Below, one piece after another: positions 12,219-24,906 of a DNA stretch of 64,000 nucleotides. The translations under genes were made by a program, and so were the position numbers. The notes beneath the pieces are model-generated. The model saw only the letters and a program-made list of their open reading frames with translations, was not told where the DNA came from and made no database searches. The stretch is from the NCBI RefSeq assembly GCF_029837695.1, contig NZ_JAOEEA010000005.1, positions 62,001-126,000 of the forward strand, written 5' to 3'. How positions within the stretch are numbered: position 1 is the first letter of the stretch; each line of letters starts with the position of its first letter. Source of the DNA: Pseudomonas sp. GD04019 (GTDB lineage Bacteria > Pseudomonadota > Gammaproteobacteria > Pseudomonadales > Pseudomonadaceae).

Positions 12219-12250
12219 ACCGGGGCCCTGTGCCCCGGTTTTTGTTTTTC
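12219..12250 (+). terminator. Rho-independent terminator of fadBA
   Basis: ACCGGGGC-CCTGT-GCCCCGGT followed by TTTTGTTTTT. A GC-rich 8-bp stem with a good T-run, right after fadA. The next gene's ribosome binding site lies immediately downstream, so read-through may feed it. Confidence 0.88.
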
Positions 12251-12261
12251 AGGAGAACGAC

Positions 12262-12516
12262 ATGCAGCTGCAACCAGGGCTCTATCGCCACTACAAGGGG
12301 CCGCAGTACCGTGTGTTCGGCACCGCGCGGCACTCGGAAACCGAGGAATGGGTGGTGGTCTACCAGGCGCTCTACGGTGAGTTCGGCCTGTGGGTGCGCC
12401 CGCTGGAGATGTTCTGCGGTACGGTCGAACTGGACGGCGAGACGGTCCCGCGCTTTGCTCTGATCGAGGCCGAACCGGCGCTGATCGGGCAGGAGGCGGC
12501 AGGGGATCGCGCTTGA
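12262..12516 (+). CDS. DUF1653-like small protein
   Basis: 84-aa soluble protein with the pattern of DUF1653 proteins: LQPGLYRHYKGPQYRV, then HSETEEWVVVYQALYG and LWVRPLEMF. Function unknown; members are small and beta-rich. ATG at 12262 has AGGAGA seven bases upstream. It sits between the fadBA terminator and topA. Confidence 0.88.
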   Translation: MQLQPGLYRHYKGPQYRVFGTARHSETEEWVVVYQALYGEFGLWVRPLEMFCGTVELDGETVPRFALIEAEPALIGQEAAGDRA

Positions 12517-12606
12517 CCGCGACTCGACAGCCACTATATATAGCGGTGCCTTTATAGGCTCCTGCCTTTTATTCTTTCTTTTTCGTATTCAGGAATTCTC
12601 CAGTCC

Positions 12607-15216
12607 ATGGGCAAATCGCTGGTCATCGTGGAATCCCCGGCCAAGGCCAAGACCATCAACAAGTACCTGGGCAACCAGTACGTTGTGAAGTCGAGCATCG
12701 GCCATATTCGTGACCTGCCCACCAGCGGTTCCGCCAGCGCCAGCAAGGAGCCGTTCAAGCGCGGCAAGGCCGCTGCCGCCGAAGCGCCGGCCCTGTCGCC
12801 CAAGGAGAAGGCCAAGCGTCAGCTGTTCGCGCGCATGGGCGTCGATCCCGAGCATGGCTGGAAGGCCAAGTACGAGATCCTGCCCGGCAAGGAAAAGGTG
12901 ATCGAGGAATTGCGTCGCTTGGCCAAGGATGCCGACACCATCTATCTCGCAACCGACTTGGATCGCGAAGGGGAGGCCATCGCCTGGCACCTGCGCGAGG
13001 CCATCGGTGGCGACGACAGCCGCTACAAGCGCGTGGTGTTCAACGAGATCACCAAGAAGGCCATCCAGGAGGCCTTCTCCCAGCCCGGCGAGCTGGATAT
13101 CAACCGCGTCAACGCGCAGCAGGCGCGCCGCTTCCTCGATCGCGTGGTGGGCTACATGGTCTCGCCGCTGCTGTGGGCCAAGATCGCCCGCGGCCTGTCC
13201 GCCGGTCGCGTGCAGTCGGTGGCGGTAAAGCTGGTGGTGGAGCGCGAGAAGGAAATCCGCGCCTTCGTGCCGGAAGAGTACTGGGAAGTCCATGCCGATC
13301 TGGGCACCGCCAAGAGCGACAAGGTGCGTTTCGAAGTAGTCCGCGAGAATGGCGAGGCCTTCAAGCCGCTCAACGAGGCTCAGGCCATGGCCGCTCTGGC
13401 CAAGCTCAAGGACTCCAGCTACAGCGTGGTCAAGCGCGAGGACAAGCCAACCTCGAGCAAGCCGACCGCTCCCTTCATTACCTCTACCCTGCAGCAGGCG
13501 GCGAGCAACCGCCTCGGCTTCGGCGTGAAGAAGACCATGATGATGGCCCAGCGTCTCTACGAGGCCGGCTACATCACCTATATGCGTACCGACTCGACCA
13601 ACCTGTCGAACGACGCCATCGACATGGTGCGCGGTTTCATCGACAGCGAGTTCGGCAAGAAGTACCTGCCGGCCAAGCCGAACTTCTATTCGAGCAAGGA
13701 AGGCGCCCAGGAGGCGCACGAGGCGATCCGCCCGTCTGACGTCAACCTGCGTCCGACCCAGCTGTCCGGCATGGAGCGCGACGCCGAACGCCTTTACGAG
13801 CTGATCTGGCGCCAGTTCGTGGCCTGCCAGATGCCGCCGGCCGAATACCTGTCCACCAGCGTCAGCGTGGCCGCCAGTGGCTTCGAGCTGCGCGCCAAGG
13901 GTCGCATCCTCAAGTTCGACGGTTACACCAAGGTGTTGCCGCAGCAGGGCAAGCCGGGCGATGACGACGTGCTACCGGAGATGAAGGAGGGCGAGGCGCT
14001 CAAGCTGCTCAAGCTCGACCCCAGCCAGCACTTCACCAAGCCGCCGGCACGTTTCTCCGAAGCCAGCCTGGTCAAGGAACTGGAGAAGCGTGGTATCGGT
14101 CGTCCGTCCACCTACGCGGCGATCATCTCGACCATCCAGGAGCGTGGCTATGTGGCGGTGCAGAACCGCCGCTTCTACGCGGAGAAGATGGGTGACATCG
14201 TCACCGAGCGCCTCGACGAGAGCTTCGCCAACCTGATGGATTATGGCTTCACCGCCGCCATGGAAGAGCATCTGGACGATGTGGCCCAGGGCGAGCGCGA
14301 CTGGAAGCACCTTCTGGACGAGTTCTACGGCGACTTCAAGAAGAAGCTGGAAGTGGCCGGCGAGGCTGACAAGGGCATGCGTGCCAATCAGCCGACCCCC
14401 ACCGATATCGCCTGCCGTGATTGCGGACGGCCGATGATGATCCGTACCGCCTCCACAGGCGTGTTCCTCGGTTGCTCCGGCTACGCGCTGCCGCCGAAAG
14501 AGCGCTGCAAGGCCACCATCAACCTGATCCCGGGCGACGAGATCGCCGCGGACGATGAGGGCGAGTCCGAGTCGCGTGTGTTGCTGAACAAGCATCGCTG
14601 CCCGATCTGCGCCACCGCCATGGATGCCTACCTGCTGGACGAGACCCGCAAGCTGCATATCTGCGGCAACAACCCGGATTGCATCGGCTATGAGATCGAG
14701 CAGGGCCAGTACCGTATCAAAGGCTACGAAGGTCCGAGCCTGGAGTGCGACAAGTGCGGCAGCGAGATGCAGCTGAAGACCGGTCGCTTCGGCAAGTTCT
14801 TCGGTTGCACCAACGCCAGCTGCAAGAACACCCGCAAGCTGCTGAAGAGCGGCGAGGCGGCGCCGCCGAAGATGGATGCTGTGAAGATGCCCGAACTCAA
14901 GTGCGAGAAGGTCGACGACACCTACGTGCTGCGTGACGGCGCCTCCGGCCTGTTCCTCGCCGCCAGCGGCTTCCCCAAGAACCGCGAAACCCGCGCGCCG
15001 CTGGTGCTGGAGTTGATCCCGCACAAGGATGAGATTGATCCCAAGTACCACTTCCTTCTGGAGGCGCCGAAGAAGGACCCGGAAGGCCGCCCGGCGGTGA
15101 TCCGCTACAGCCGCAAGACCAAGGAGCAGTATGTGCAGAGCGAGGTGGACGGCAAGCCCACCGGCTGGCGCGCCTTCTTCGATGGCGGCAAGTGGAAGGT
15201 GGAAGACAAGCGCTGA
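12607..15216 (+). CDS. topA: DNA topoisomerase I (type IA)
   Basis: 869-aa enzyme that relaxes negative supercoils. N-terminal Toprim domain: [12 protein letters not shown] and [14 protein letters not shown]. Active-site region [10 protein letters not shown] places the nucleophilic Tyr at about residue 325. The C-terminal third has three Cys4 zinc-ribbon repeats: CRDCGRP...C...C (near 14413), CPICATA...CGNNPDC (near 14600) and CDKCGSE...CTNASC (near 14750), then a basic tail. An insertion rich in Ala/Ser/Lys at residues about 37-65 is typical of Pseudomonas TopA. Upstream AGGAATT is only a modest ribosome binding site. Confidence 0.97.
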   Translation: MGKSLVIVESPAKAKTINKYLGNQYVVKSSIGHIRDLPTSGSASASKEPFKRGKAAAAEAPALSPKEKAKRQLFARMGVDPEHGWKAKYEILPGKEKVIEELRRLAKDADTIYLATDLDREGEAIAWHLREAIGGDDSRYKRVVFNEITKKAIQEAFSQPGELDINRVNAQQARRFLDRVVGYMVSPLLWAKIARGLSAGRVQSVAVKLVVEREKEIRAFVPEEYWEVHADLGTAKSDKVRFEVVRENGEAFKPLNEAQAMAALAKLKDSSYSVVKREDKPTSSKPTAPFITSTLQQAASNRLGFGVKKTMMMAQRLYEAGYITYMRTDSTNLSNDAIDMVRGFIDSEFGKKYLPAKPNFYSSKEGAQEAHEAIRPSDVNLRPTQLSGMERDAERLYELIWRQFVACQMPPAEYLSTSVSVAASGFELRAKGRILKFDGYTKVLPQQGKPGDDDVLPEMKEGEALKLLKLDPSQHFTKPPARFSEASLVKELEKRGIGRPSTYAAIISTIQERGYVAVQNRRFYAEKMGDIVTERLDESFANLMDYGFTAAMEEHLDDVAQGERDWKHLLDEFYGDFKKKLEVAGEADKGMRANQPTPTDIACRDCGRPMMIRTASTGVFLGCSGYALPPKERCKATINLIPGDEIAADDEGESESRVLLNKHRCPICATAMDAYLLDETRKLHICGNNPDCIGYEIEQGQYRIKGYEGPSLECDKCGSEMQLKTGRFGKFFGCTNASCKNTRKLLKSGEAAPPKMDAVKMPELKCEKVDDTYVLRDGASGLFLAASGFPKNRETRAPLVLELIPHKDEIDPKYHFLLEAPKKDPEGRPAVIRYSRKTKEQYVQSEVDGKPTGWRAFFDGGKWKVEDKR

Positions 15217-15298
15217 TCGCGTTCCAGTCGCGCACTCTGGTGGGTGCGCCGGCTGCCCAATCTCCGAGTATCAGCAAGACGGCTTGCGAGGCATTGTC

Positions 15299-15817
15299 AT
15301 GGCCCACGAACTCTATACCCGCACCAATCAGAAGATCTTCTTCGCCGGTCTGGCTCTGGAGAGCCTGCGCAAGGCGGAGGCCGGCGAGGCGGCGAATGCC
15401 CAGGCGCTGGTTCATGCCGAGCGCGAGGCTGCGCTATTCCACCTGTATGGAGCGGTGCTTGGCCTGTGCCATGAGGTTGCCGGCTACTACAAGCTGGCCG
15501 AGGCCAATGCACCGCGTGTGGAGCTACTGTTGAACCAGGCGGTGCTGCAGTCCTCTCCGACTCCCGAACTGGCGGAAATGGTGGAGGTTGCCCAGCAGCC
15601 GGAAAGTTGGCTCGCCCGCCTGCTGGCCGCTCATGCCGAACTGTTTCAGCCACCCCAGGCACCGAAAACCGCCAAGGTCGATCCGACCCTGCCATTGATC
15701 ACAGCAGTCAGTGTCGAGGAAGAGGCCGCTCCCCTGAGTCGTGACGAGCTGGAGAGCTGGCGTCAGCAGCTCAAGCAGTTGGTGCTGCGTTATCGCGAGT
15801 CGCTCAGCGAGTGCTGA
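15299..15817 (+). CDS. Conserved hypothetical protein (DUF6586-like)
   Basis: 172-aa helical soluble protein with no signal peptide, starting MAHELYTRTNQKIFFAGL. I recognise it as the conserved Pseudomonas protein usually found after topA, possibly of the DUF6586 family, but know no function. The ATG at 15299 has GAGG upstream at normal spacing and starts the conserved-looking part. Its stop codon touches the outer edge of the 140-bp palindromic element that follows. Confidence 0.82.
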   Translation: MAHELYTRTNQKIFFAGLALESLRKAEAGEAANAQALVHAEREAALFHLYGAVLGLCHEVAGYYKLAEANAPRVELLLNQAVLQSSPTPELAEMVEVAQQPESWLARLLAAHAELFQPPQAPKTAKVDPTLPLITAVSVEEEAAPLSRDELESWRQQLKQLVLRYRESLSEC

Positions 15818-15957
15818 GAACCTACTTACGATCTGCTGTACGTCGGCGATACGGCGTTAAAAACAGCTTCAGAATGCTCATTTACTATTCGTAAACTGCG
15901 CTTCTTCAACTGTTTTTGCCTTGTCTCGCTCTAGCTCGCGAGATCGTAAATAGCTTC
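15818..15957. repeat. 140-bp imperfect palindromic element (MITE-like)
   Basis: The terminal 17 nt (GAACCTACTTACGATCT) and the reverse complement of the last 17 nt (GAAGCTATTTACGATCT) match at 15 of 17 positions. Inside, AAAAACAG (15859-15866) pairs with CTGTTTTT (15910-15917), and the centre is TTTAC-TATTC-GTAAA (15881-15895). The whole unit can fold into one long hairpin. It has no ORF. Its form suggests a non-autonomous palindromic mobile element; I recall similar sequences in other Pseudomonas-type intergenic regions. Confidence 0.75.
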
Positions 15958-16028
15958 TACGGCCGTCGCTGGACTAGGGCCGGCAAGCCAGGGCTGTTAC
16001 ACTGGCAGCCCGCTAGGAGATCGATGTT

Positions 16029-16262
16029 ATGCCCACTTCCTTCCTCGAAATTGTCGAATTGCCCGACGGCCGCATCATTCTGCGCCGTGCCGAGGATGAG
16101 GAAGTGCTGGTGACCCTGGATTTCTCGGCGGACGCCAAGGCCTTCCTGCAAGGCCATCATGTCGAAGTAGCCAAGGCCATGCTCAATGTGGGTGTGCAGA
16201 TGGCCGGCCGATTGGCCGAAGGTGAAAGCGAGCAGGACGAGCAGCCGCGCGTGCTGCATTGA
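16029..16262 (+). CDS. Small conserved hypothetical protein
   Basis: 77-aa acidic soluble protein (MPTSFLEIVELPDGRIILRR...), with a short beta-rich start and an amphipathic helix. Function unknown. AGGAGA lies at 16015-16020, a good ribosome binding site for ATG 16029. From memory, PAO1 has an equivalent small gene beside sulA-lexA. It is convergent with sulA. Confidence 0.82.
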   Translation: MPTSFLEIVELPDGRIILRRAEDEEVLVTLDFSADAKAFLQGHHVEVAKAMLNVGVQMAGRLAEGESEQDEQPRVLH

Positions 16263-16270
16263 TTACCGAA

Positions 16271-16316
16271 CGCCCGCAAGGGCGCTCGATTCGAAGGCGC
16301 TATCCGATGCGCCTTC
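16271..16316. terminator. Paired hairpins between convergent genes
   Basis: CGCCC-GCAA-GGGCG (16271-16284) and GAAGGCGC-TATCCGAT-GCGCCTTC (16293-16316) lie between the small hypothetical gene and the end of sulA. No clear T-run. Probably a convergent termination region. Confidence 0.5.
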
Positions 16317-16324
16317 CGCAACCC

Positions 16325-16795
16325 TTAATCCAGACGAATATTCAGACTCTGTGCGCTGCCCAGGCGTGCAGCACTGGTCAGGCTCGCCCGCTGACTGGGC
16401 TGCAGGCTGATCCAGCTCACCACGGTGTGGCTACGGCCCAGGCGCAGAGCTTCACGAGCTAGGTCCAGCGCTTCCTGGCCGGTGCTGGGTTGCAGTACCA
16501 GCAGGCGATCCAGATTGAGGCCGACACTGCGCAGCCAGGCCGTGGTGATGGAAGCGGGCGGGGCGATCAGGGTCAGCCAGCGAGCATCCTGATTCAGGCT
16601 GAGCTCGCGCAACACCGGTCCCAGCAGATGGCGGCAGTTGCCGAGCGAACCGGACAGGCGCAGCTCGCTGAACGGCTCGGGTTCGTCGAGCCAGGGGTTT
16701 TCCACGACATCGTCGAGGAGCGGCGTCAGTGCATTGCCGAGAAAGGCTTCAAACAGCGGAAGTTGCGAACGATTCAGCGACTGCGGGAACTGCAT
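16325..16795 (-). CDS. sulA: SOS cell-division inhibitor SulA
   Basis: 156-aa SulA/ImuA-type protein, which in the SOS response binds FtsZ and blocks septation. The core LTLIAPPASITTAWLRSVGLNLDRLLVL with a RecA-like fold and the later SHTVVSWISL fit Pseudomonas SulA. No signal peptide. It starts 16 bp after the lexA stop on the same strand with no LexA box of its own, so it should be co-transcribed with lexA and induced by the twin LexA boxes upstream of lexA. Confidence 0.88.
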   Translation of the reverse strand: MQFPQSLNRSQLPLFEAFLGNALTPLLDDVVENPWLDEPEPFSELRLSGSLGNCRHLLGPVLRELSLNQDARWLTLIAPPASITTAWLRSVGLNLDRLLVLQPSTGQEALDLAREALRLGRSHTVVSWISLQPSQRASLTSAARLGSAQSLNIRLD

Positions 16796-16811
16796 GAAGC
16801 TCTCCTAATTC

Positions 16812-17423
16812 TCAGCGGCGAATCACGCCGACACTCAAACCTTCGATCACCAGGTCCTGCTCTTCCAGGTTCACCTCGATCGGGGCGAATTCAGGGTTCT
16901 CGGCGATCAGCAGGACCTTGCTGCCATTGCGCTGGAAGCGCTTGACGGTCACCTCGTCATCGATGCGCGCCACCACGATCTGGCCGTTGCGGGCTTCGCG
17001 GGTGGTGTGCACGGCCAGCAGGTCGCCGTCGAGGATGCCGATGTCCTTCATGCTCATGCCGCGCACGCGCAGCAGATAGTCGGCCTTGGGATGGAAGAAC
17101 TCCGGATTGATCTTGCAGGAGTCCTCCACATTCTGCTGGGCTAGGATCGGCGCGCCGGCGGCGACTCGGCCGATCACCGGCAGGCCTTCTTCTTCGGCAG
17201 CGGCCGGCTCGAAGCCGGGGATGCGGATGCCGCGGGAGGCGCCGGGAGTCATCTCGATCGCGCCCTTGCGCGCAAGGGCCTTGAGATGTTCCTCGGCGGC
17301 ATTGGGCGACTTGAAGCCAAGCTCTTGGGCGATCTCCGCGCGAGTCGGTGGATAGCCGTTGTCTTCCAGGCAGCGTTTGATGAAGGCGAGGATTTCGGAT
17401 TGGCGCGGCGTCAGTTTGAGCAT
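16812..17423 (-). CDS. lexA: LexA repressor
   Basis: 203-aa SOS master repressor. N-terminal winged helix-turn-helix ([20 protein letters not shown], then [19 protein letters not shown]); autocleavage site Ala89-Gly90 in RVAAGAPI; catalytic Ser124 (RGMSM) and Lys161 (VTVKRF) dyad of the C-terminal protease domain. Start at ATG 17423 matches the conserved MLKLTPRQ; the longer frame to 17516 would read through the LexA boxes. Represses itself and sulA until RecA filaments trigger cleavage. Confidence 0.98.
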   Translation of the reverse strand: MLKLTPRQSEILAFIKRCLEDNGYPPTRAEIAQELGFKSPNAAEEHLKALARKGAIEMTPGASRGIRIPGFEPAAAEEEGLPVIGRVAAGAPILAQQNVEDSCKINPEFFHPKADYLLRVRGMSMKDIGILDGDLLAVHTTREARNGQIVVARIDDEVTVKRFQRNGSKVLLIAENPEFAPIEVNLEEQDLVIEGLSVGVIRR

Positions 17424-17432
17424 GCTGGCGGT

Positions 17433-17448
17433 CTGTCTGTTTATACAG
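17433..17448. promoter_or_regulatory. LexA (SOS) box 1 of lexA
   Basis: CTGTCTGTTTATACAG, a full CTGT-N8-ACAG match to the gammaproteobacterial LexA box, 9 bp upstream of the lexA start codon and downstream of its -10. Confidence 0.92.
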
Positions 17449-17451
17449 TTG

Positions 17452-17484
17452 CTGTGATTATATACAGTGATTCGATGCTGGCAA
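17452..17484 (-). promoter_or_regulatory. lexA promoter with LexA box 2
   Basis: On the minus strand, -35 TTGCCA (17479-17484), 16-bp spacer, -10 TATAAT (17457-17462). The second LexA box, CTGTGATTATATACAG in plus-strand reading (17452-17467), covers the -10, the expected geometry for autorepression. Confidence 0.9.
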
Positions 17485-17606
17485 CCCCTGTTTCGTTTGG
17501 AGCGTGGAATGGCCATTTCTGCCGTCCAGCGGAGCGGTTGGGGCTTTTCCTTATTTCACCTATGGTTAAATGCGTGACCGAGCAGCCATGAAAGGTCTTG
17601 TCAGAC

Positions 17607-17651
17607 TTGACAGGGCGCCAGCCTGAAACGTATGTTTCAAACAAGTGTTTG
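17607..17651 (+). promoter_or_regulatory. psrA promoter with two overlapping PsrA operators
   Basis: -35 TTGACA at 17607-17612 and -10 TATGTT at 17631-17636 (18-bp spacer). Over the -10 lie GAAAC-GTAT-GTTTC (17625-17638) and CAAAC-AAGT-GTTTG (17638-17651), both matching the published PsrA pattern (G/C)AAAC-N2-4-GTTT(G/C) and sharing one base. They end 15 bp before the psrA ATG. This supports negative autoregulation, relieved by long-chain acyl ligands. Confidence 0.85.
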
Positions 17652-17666
17652 TCAGGTGAGGGTGTC

Positions 17667-18374
17667 ATGGCTCAATCAGAAACTGTTGAGCGCATCTTGG
17701 ATGCAGCTGAGCAGCTGTTCGCGGAAAAGGGCTTCGCCGAGACTTCTCTGCGCCTGATTACCAGCAAGGCCGGGGTCAACCTGGCGGCGGTCAACTATCA
17801 CTTCGGTTCCAAGAAGGCGCTGATCCAGGCAGTGTTCTCGCGCTTCCTCGGGCCATTCTGCATCAGCCTCGAGCGTGAGCTGGATCGTCGCCTGGCCAAG
17901 CCGGACGCCAAGGCCAGCCTCGAAGAGCTACTGGAGATGCTGGTGGAGCAGGCCCTGGCGGTGAAGCCGCGCAGTGGTAACGACCTGTCCATCTTCATGC
18001 GCCTGCTTGGCCTGGCCTTCAGCCAGAGCCAGGGTCACCTGCGCAAGTATCTGGAAGAGGTGTACGGCAAGGTCTTCCGCCGCTACATGCTGCTGCTTAA
18101 CGAAGTGGCGCCCAAGCTGCCGCCGTTGGAGATCTTCTGGCGCGTGCACTTCATGCTCGGCGCCGCGGCGTTCAGCATGTCCGGCATCAAGGCCCTGCGT
18201 GCCATCGCCGAGAACGACTTCGGCGTGGACACCTCGATCGAGCAGGTGATGCGTCTGATGGTGCCGTTCCTCGCCGCCGGCATGCGTGCCGAAAGCGGGC
18301 TGAACGACGAGGCGCTGGCCACCGCCCAGTTCAAGCCGCGCAGCAAGTCGCAGGTAGCCGCCAAGGCCGTCTGA
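17667..18374 (+). CDS. psrA: TetR-family fatty-acid-responsive regulator PsrA
   Basis: 235-aa TetR-family regulator. The HTH at about residues 27-48 reads TSLRLITSKAGVNLAAVNYHFGSKKAL in the family pattern; the helical ligand-binding domain follows. In Pseudomonas PsrA represses its own gene and beta-oxidation genes, activates rpoS, and releases DNA on binding long-chain fatty acids. ATG 17667 is chosen because AGGTGAGGG lies directly upstream and the operator palindromes end just before it; the in-frame start at 17598 would translate the promoter. Divergent from lexA. Confidence 0.95.
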   Translation: MAQSETVERILDAAEQLFAEKGFAETSLRLITSKAGVNLAAVNYHFGSKKALIQAVFSRFLGPFCISLERELDRRLAKPDAKASLEELLEMLVEQALAVKPRSGNDLSIFMRLLGLAFSQSQGHLRKYLEEVYGKVFRRYMLLLNEVAPKLPPLEIFWRVHFMLGAAAFSMSGIKALRAIAENDFGVDTSIEQVMRLMVPFLAAGMRAESGLNDEALATAQFKPRSKSQVAAKAV

Positions 18375-18414
18375 TGCTGTGCCCGAGCGGGGCGATGGGC
18401 TAAGCTAGCGGCCC

Positions 18415-18939
18415 ATGCGCCCGCTCGATTTCCTGCATATCTCCATTGCCGACCAGTGCCTGTACGGCTTCGCCGACGGGCAGCTGTGCCTGCGCCTGCC
18501 GGTTTCCACCGCGCGCAACGGCGCCGGCGAGCAAAGCGGCTCCAACTGCACGCCGCGTGGGCGCCATCAGGTGCGGGCGAAGATCGGCGATGGCCTGCCG
18601 CTCGGAGCGGTACTGCGTGGGCGGCGCTGGACCGGCGAGGTCTGGTCCGAGGCGCTGGATGCGCAGTTCCCCGGTCGCGACTGGATCCTCACCCGCATCC
18701 TCTGGCTCAGCGGCTGCGAGCCGGGCATCAACCGTCTGGGCAAGGTCGACACCTTTCGTCGCTACGTTTATCTGCACGGCACGCCGGACAATCAGCCCAT
18801 GGGCGTGCCGCTGTCCCACGGTTGCGTGCGCCTGCGCAACGCCGACCTGCTGGACCTGTTTCCCCGTGTACCGCCGCACTGTGCGGTGCTGATCGACGAG
18901 GCGCCACGCCCCGAGTGGGCGACCGCCGAACTCTGTTAA
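18415..18939 (+). CDS. YkuD-domain (L,D-transpeptidase/carboxypeptidase) protein without signal peptide
   Basis: 174-aa YkuD-fold protein. The catalytic signature is intact: HG at 121-122, then SHGCVRLRN (134-142) with Cys137 as nucleophile. No signal peptide, lipobox or membrane segment is visible at the N-terminus (MRPLDFLHISIADQC), unlike periplasmic L,D-transpeptidases. Cytosolic YkuD proteins acting as L,D-carboxypeptidases in muropeptide recycling are known in Acinetobacter and Vibrio. Its position 9 bp before nagZ, a cytosolic recycling enzyme, fits that role by inference. ATG 18415 has a weak ribosome binding site; no better upstream start is seen. Confidence 0.85.
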   Translation: MRPLDFLHISIADQCLYGFADGQLCLRLPVSTARNGAGEQSGSNCTPRGRHQVRAKIGDGLPLGAVLRGRRWTGEVWSEALDAQFPGRDWILTRILWLSGCEPGINRLGKVDTFRRYVYLHGTPDNQPMGVPLSHGCVRLRNADLLDLFPRVPPHCAVLIDEAPRPEWATAELC

Positions 18940-18948
18940 GGACTCTTC

Positions 18949-19959
18949 GTGACTACACCTCTCTACGGCTCCCTGATGCTGGACATCCAGGGCACCTGGC
19001 TGACCGCCGAAGACCGCCGCATCCTGCGTCAGCCGGAAGTTGGCGGCCTTATCCTGTTCGCCCGCAATATCGAAGACCCGCGCCAGGTGCGCGAGCTGTG
19101 CGCCTCCATCCGCGCCGTGCGCCCGGATTTGTTGCTGGCGGTGGATCAGGAGGGCGGCCGCGTGCAGCGTCTGCGCAACGGCTTCGTGCGCCTGCCGGCC
19201 ATGCGCGCCCTGGCTGACAATGACGACGCCGAGCAACTGGCGGAACACTGCGGCTGGCTGATGGCCGCCGAGGTGCTGGCCGTGGGGCTGGACTTGAGCT
19301 TTGCCCCGGTGCTGGACCTGGACCACCAGCGCAGCGCCGTAGTTGGCAGCCGCAGCTTCGAGGGTGACGCCGAGCTGGCCGCGCGCCTGGCCGGCGCCTT
19401 TATCCGCGGCATGGACGCAGCAGGCATGGCCGCCACCGGCAAGCACTTCCCCGGCCACGGCTGGGCCGAGGCCGACTCGCACGTGGCCATCCCGGTGGAT
19501 GAGCGCAGTCTGGACGAGATCCGCGCCAGGGACCTGATCCCGTTCCAGCGCCTGAGCCAGCAGCTGGCGGCGGTGATGCCGGCCCACGTCATCTATCCGC
19601 AGGTGGACGCCGGCCCGGCCGGTTTCTCGCGGCGCTGGCTGCAGGACATCCTACGCGGCGAGCTGGGCTTCGAGGGGGTGATCTTCAGCGATGACCTGTC
19701 CATGGCCGGCGCCCATGTGGTCGGCGACTCCGCCAGCCGTATAGAGGCGGCGCTGAATGCCGGCTGCGACATGGGCCTGGTGTGCAACGACCGCGCCTCC
19801 GCCGAGCTGGCCCTCGGCGCCCTGCAGCGCCTCAAGGTGCAGCCGCCCCTGGGGCTGGCGCGCATGCGTGGGCGCGGCTTCGCCCGTACCGACTACCGCG
19901 AGCAGCCACGCTGGCTGCAGGCCGTCGCCGCCCTGCGCGCGGCGCAGCTGATCGACTGA
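18949..19959 (+). CDS. nagZ: Beta-N-acetylhexosaminidase NagZ
   Basis: 336-aa GH3 enzyme of the cytoplasm that removes GlcNAc from 1,6-anhydro-muropeptides, thereby making inducers of AmpC where AmpR exists. Conserved motifs: DQEGGRVQRL, KHFPGHG (with the catalytic His loop), and IFSDDLSM with the nucleophilic Asp. Starts with GTG 18949 (AAGGA upstream), beginning MTTPLYGSLMLDIQG. It follows the YkuD gene by 9 bp and precedes the phosphorylase gene by 15 bp, likely one operon. Confidence 0.97.
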   Translation: MTTPLYGSLMLDIQGTWLTAEDRRILRQPEVGGLILFARNIEDPRQVRELCASIRAVRPDLLLAVDQEGGRVQRLRNGFVRLPAMRALADNDDAEQLAEHCGWLMAAEVLAVGLDLSFAPVLDLDHQRSAVVGSRSFEGDAELAARLAGAFIRGMDAAGMAATGKHFPGHGWAEADSHVAIPVDERSLDEIRARDLIPFQRLSQQLAAVMPAHVIYPQVDAGPAGFSRRWLQDILRGELGFEGVIFSDDLSMAGAHVVGDSASRIEAALNAGCDMGLVCNDRASAELALGALQRLKVQPPLGLARMRGRGFARTDYREQPRWLQAVAALRAAQLID

Positions 19960-20712
<753 letters not shown>

Positions 20713-20730
20713 GCCTGCCGACCACAAACA

Positions 20731-20757
20731 AAAAAGCCCCGCATCGCGGGGCTTTTT
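20731..20757. terminator. Bidirectional terminator
   Basis: AAAAAGCCCCGC-ATC-GCGGGGCTTTTT, between convergent mtnP (plus) and the csiV-like gene (minus), with A- and T-runs on both sides. Confidence 0.93.
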
Positions 20758-20774
20758 CATTCATGCAGTAACGA

Positions 20775-21299
20775 TCAGGGCTGGGTGACTTTCACCAGTA
20801 CGCCCAGGCTGCCGTTGTCCAGGTAGGTCAGCTCGCCCAGCTTGAGGCGGGTCTTCTGCCGTACGCGCTCGCTGCCGCTGAGCAGGCCGTCGGTGTCGAA
20901 GCGGTTGATCCAGAAATCCGCCTCCAGGTCGATCAGGCGCTGCTGTTCGCTCAAGGACACTACGCCCTCTACCGGGAAGTGGCCGAACTGCTCGTTGCCG
21001 GTGCTCAGTGCGGACTTGGTCGGCACGGCTGCCAGGTTCTGCGCCCAGGCCTTGTGCAGCAGCACTTCGTAGCCGTTGCCCGGGTTGAGCTTGGCGGCCT
21101 CGTCGTTCAGCGCGGTGCCGCGCTCATTGCCGGCAATGGGCGCTGCACCCACGGCCCAGTCATCCGGCGCCGGCTGGCTGGAGGAGAGGGCTTCGCCGCC
21201 CTGGCGGAAGACCAGCACTTCGATCTGGAACAGGCTGTCGGCGAAGGCCTGGGGGGCCAGCAGGCAGAGCAGCAGGGTGAGGTGGCGAAACGCGCGCAT
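20775..21299 (-). CDS. CsiV-family periplasmic protein
   Basis: 174-aa exported protein with a signal peptide cut near AFA-DS (MRAFRHLTLLLCLLAPQAFA). The mature part fits the CsiV family, whose Vibrio member interacts with the LpoA/PBP1A peptidoglycan machinery: FQIEVLVFRQ at the mature start and a beta-rich C-terminus LKLGELTYLDNGSLGVLVKV. The function in Pseudomonas is not established. It lies 14 bp downstream of mfd on the same strand and is likely co-transcribed. Confidence 0.85.
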   Translation of the reverse strand: MRAFRHLTLLLCLLAPQAFADSLFQIEVLVFRQGGEALSSSQPAPDDWAVGAAPIAGNERGTALNDEAAKLNPGNGYEVLLHKAWAQNLAAVPTKSALSTGNEQFGHFPVEGVVSLSEQQRLIDLEADFWINRFDTDGLLSGSERVRQKTRLKLGELTYLDNGSLGVLVKVTQP

Positions 21300-21313
21300 T
21301 TGGGTCAGTCCTT

Positions 21314-24754
<3,441 letters not shown>

Positions 24755-24834
24755 GGGTGTCACGGCCCCAGGCGAAAAGAAGGGGGCGATTGTAACGAGC
24801 GGAGGTATCTACTGTCAGTTACGACGGGCGCACA

Positions 24835-24863
24835 TTGCTCAGTGCAGTGGGCGCCGTCATAAT
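24835..24863 (+). promoter_or_regulatory. Candidate promoter of the GAPDH gene
   Basis: TTGCTC (24835-24840), 17-bp spacer, CATAAT (24858-24863), giving a transcript start near 24870 and a short leader before GTG 24907. Confidence 0.6.
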
Positions 24864-24906
24864 GTAGCCCCTTTTTTCAGCCCCTACATGTGGAAGGTAA
24901 TTGCCC

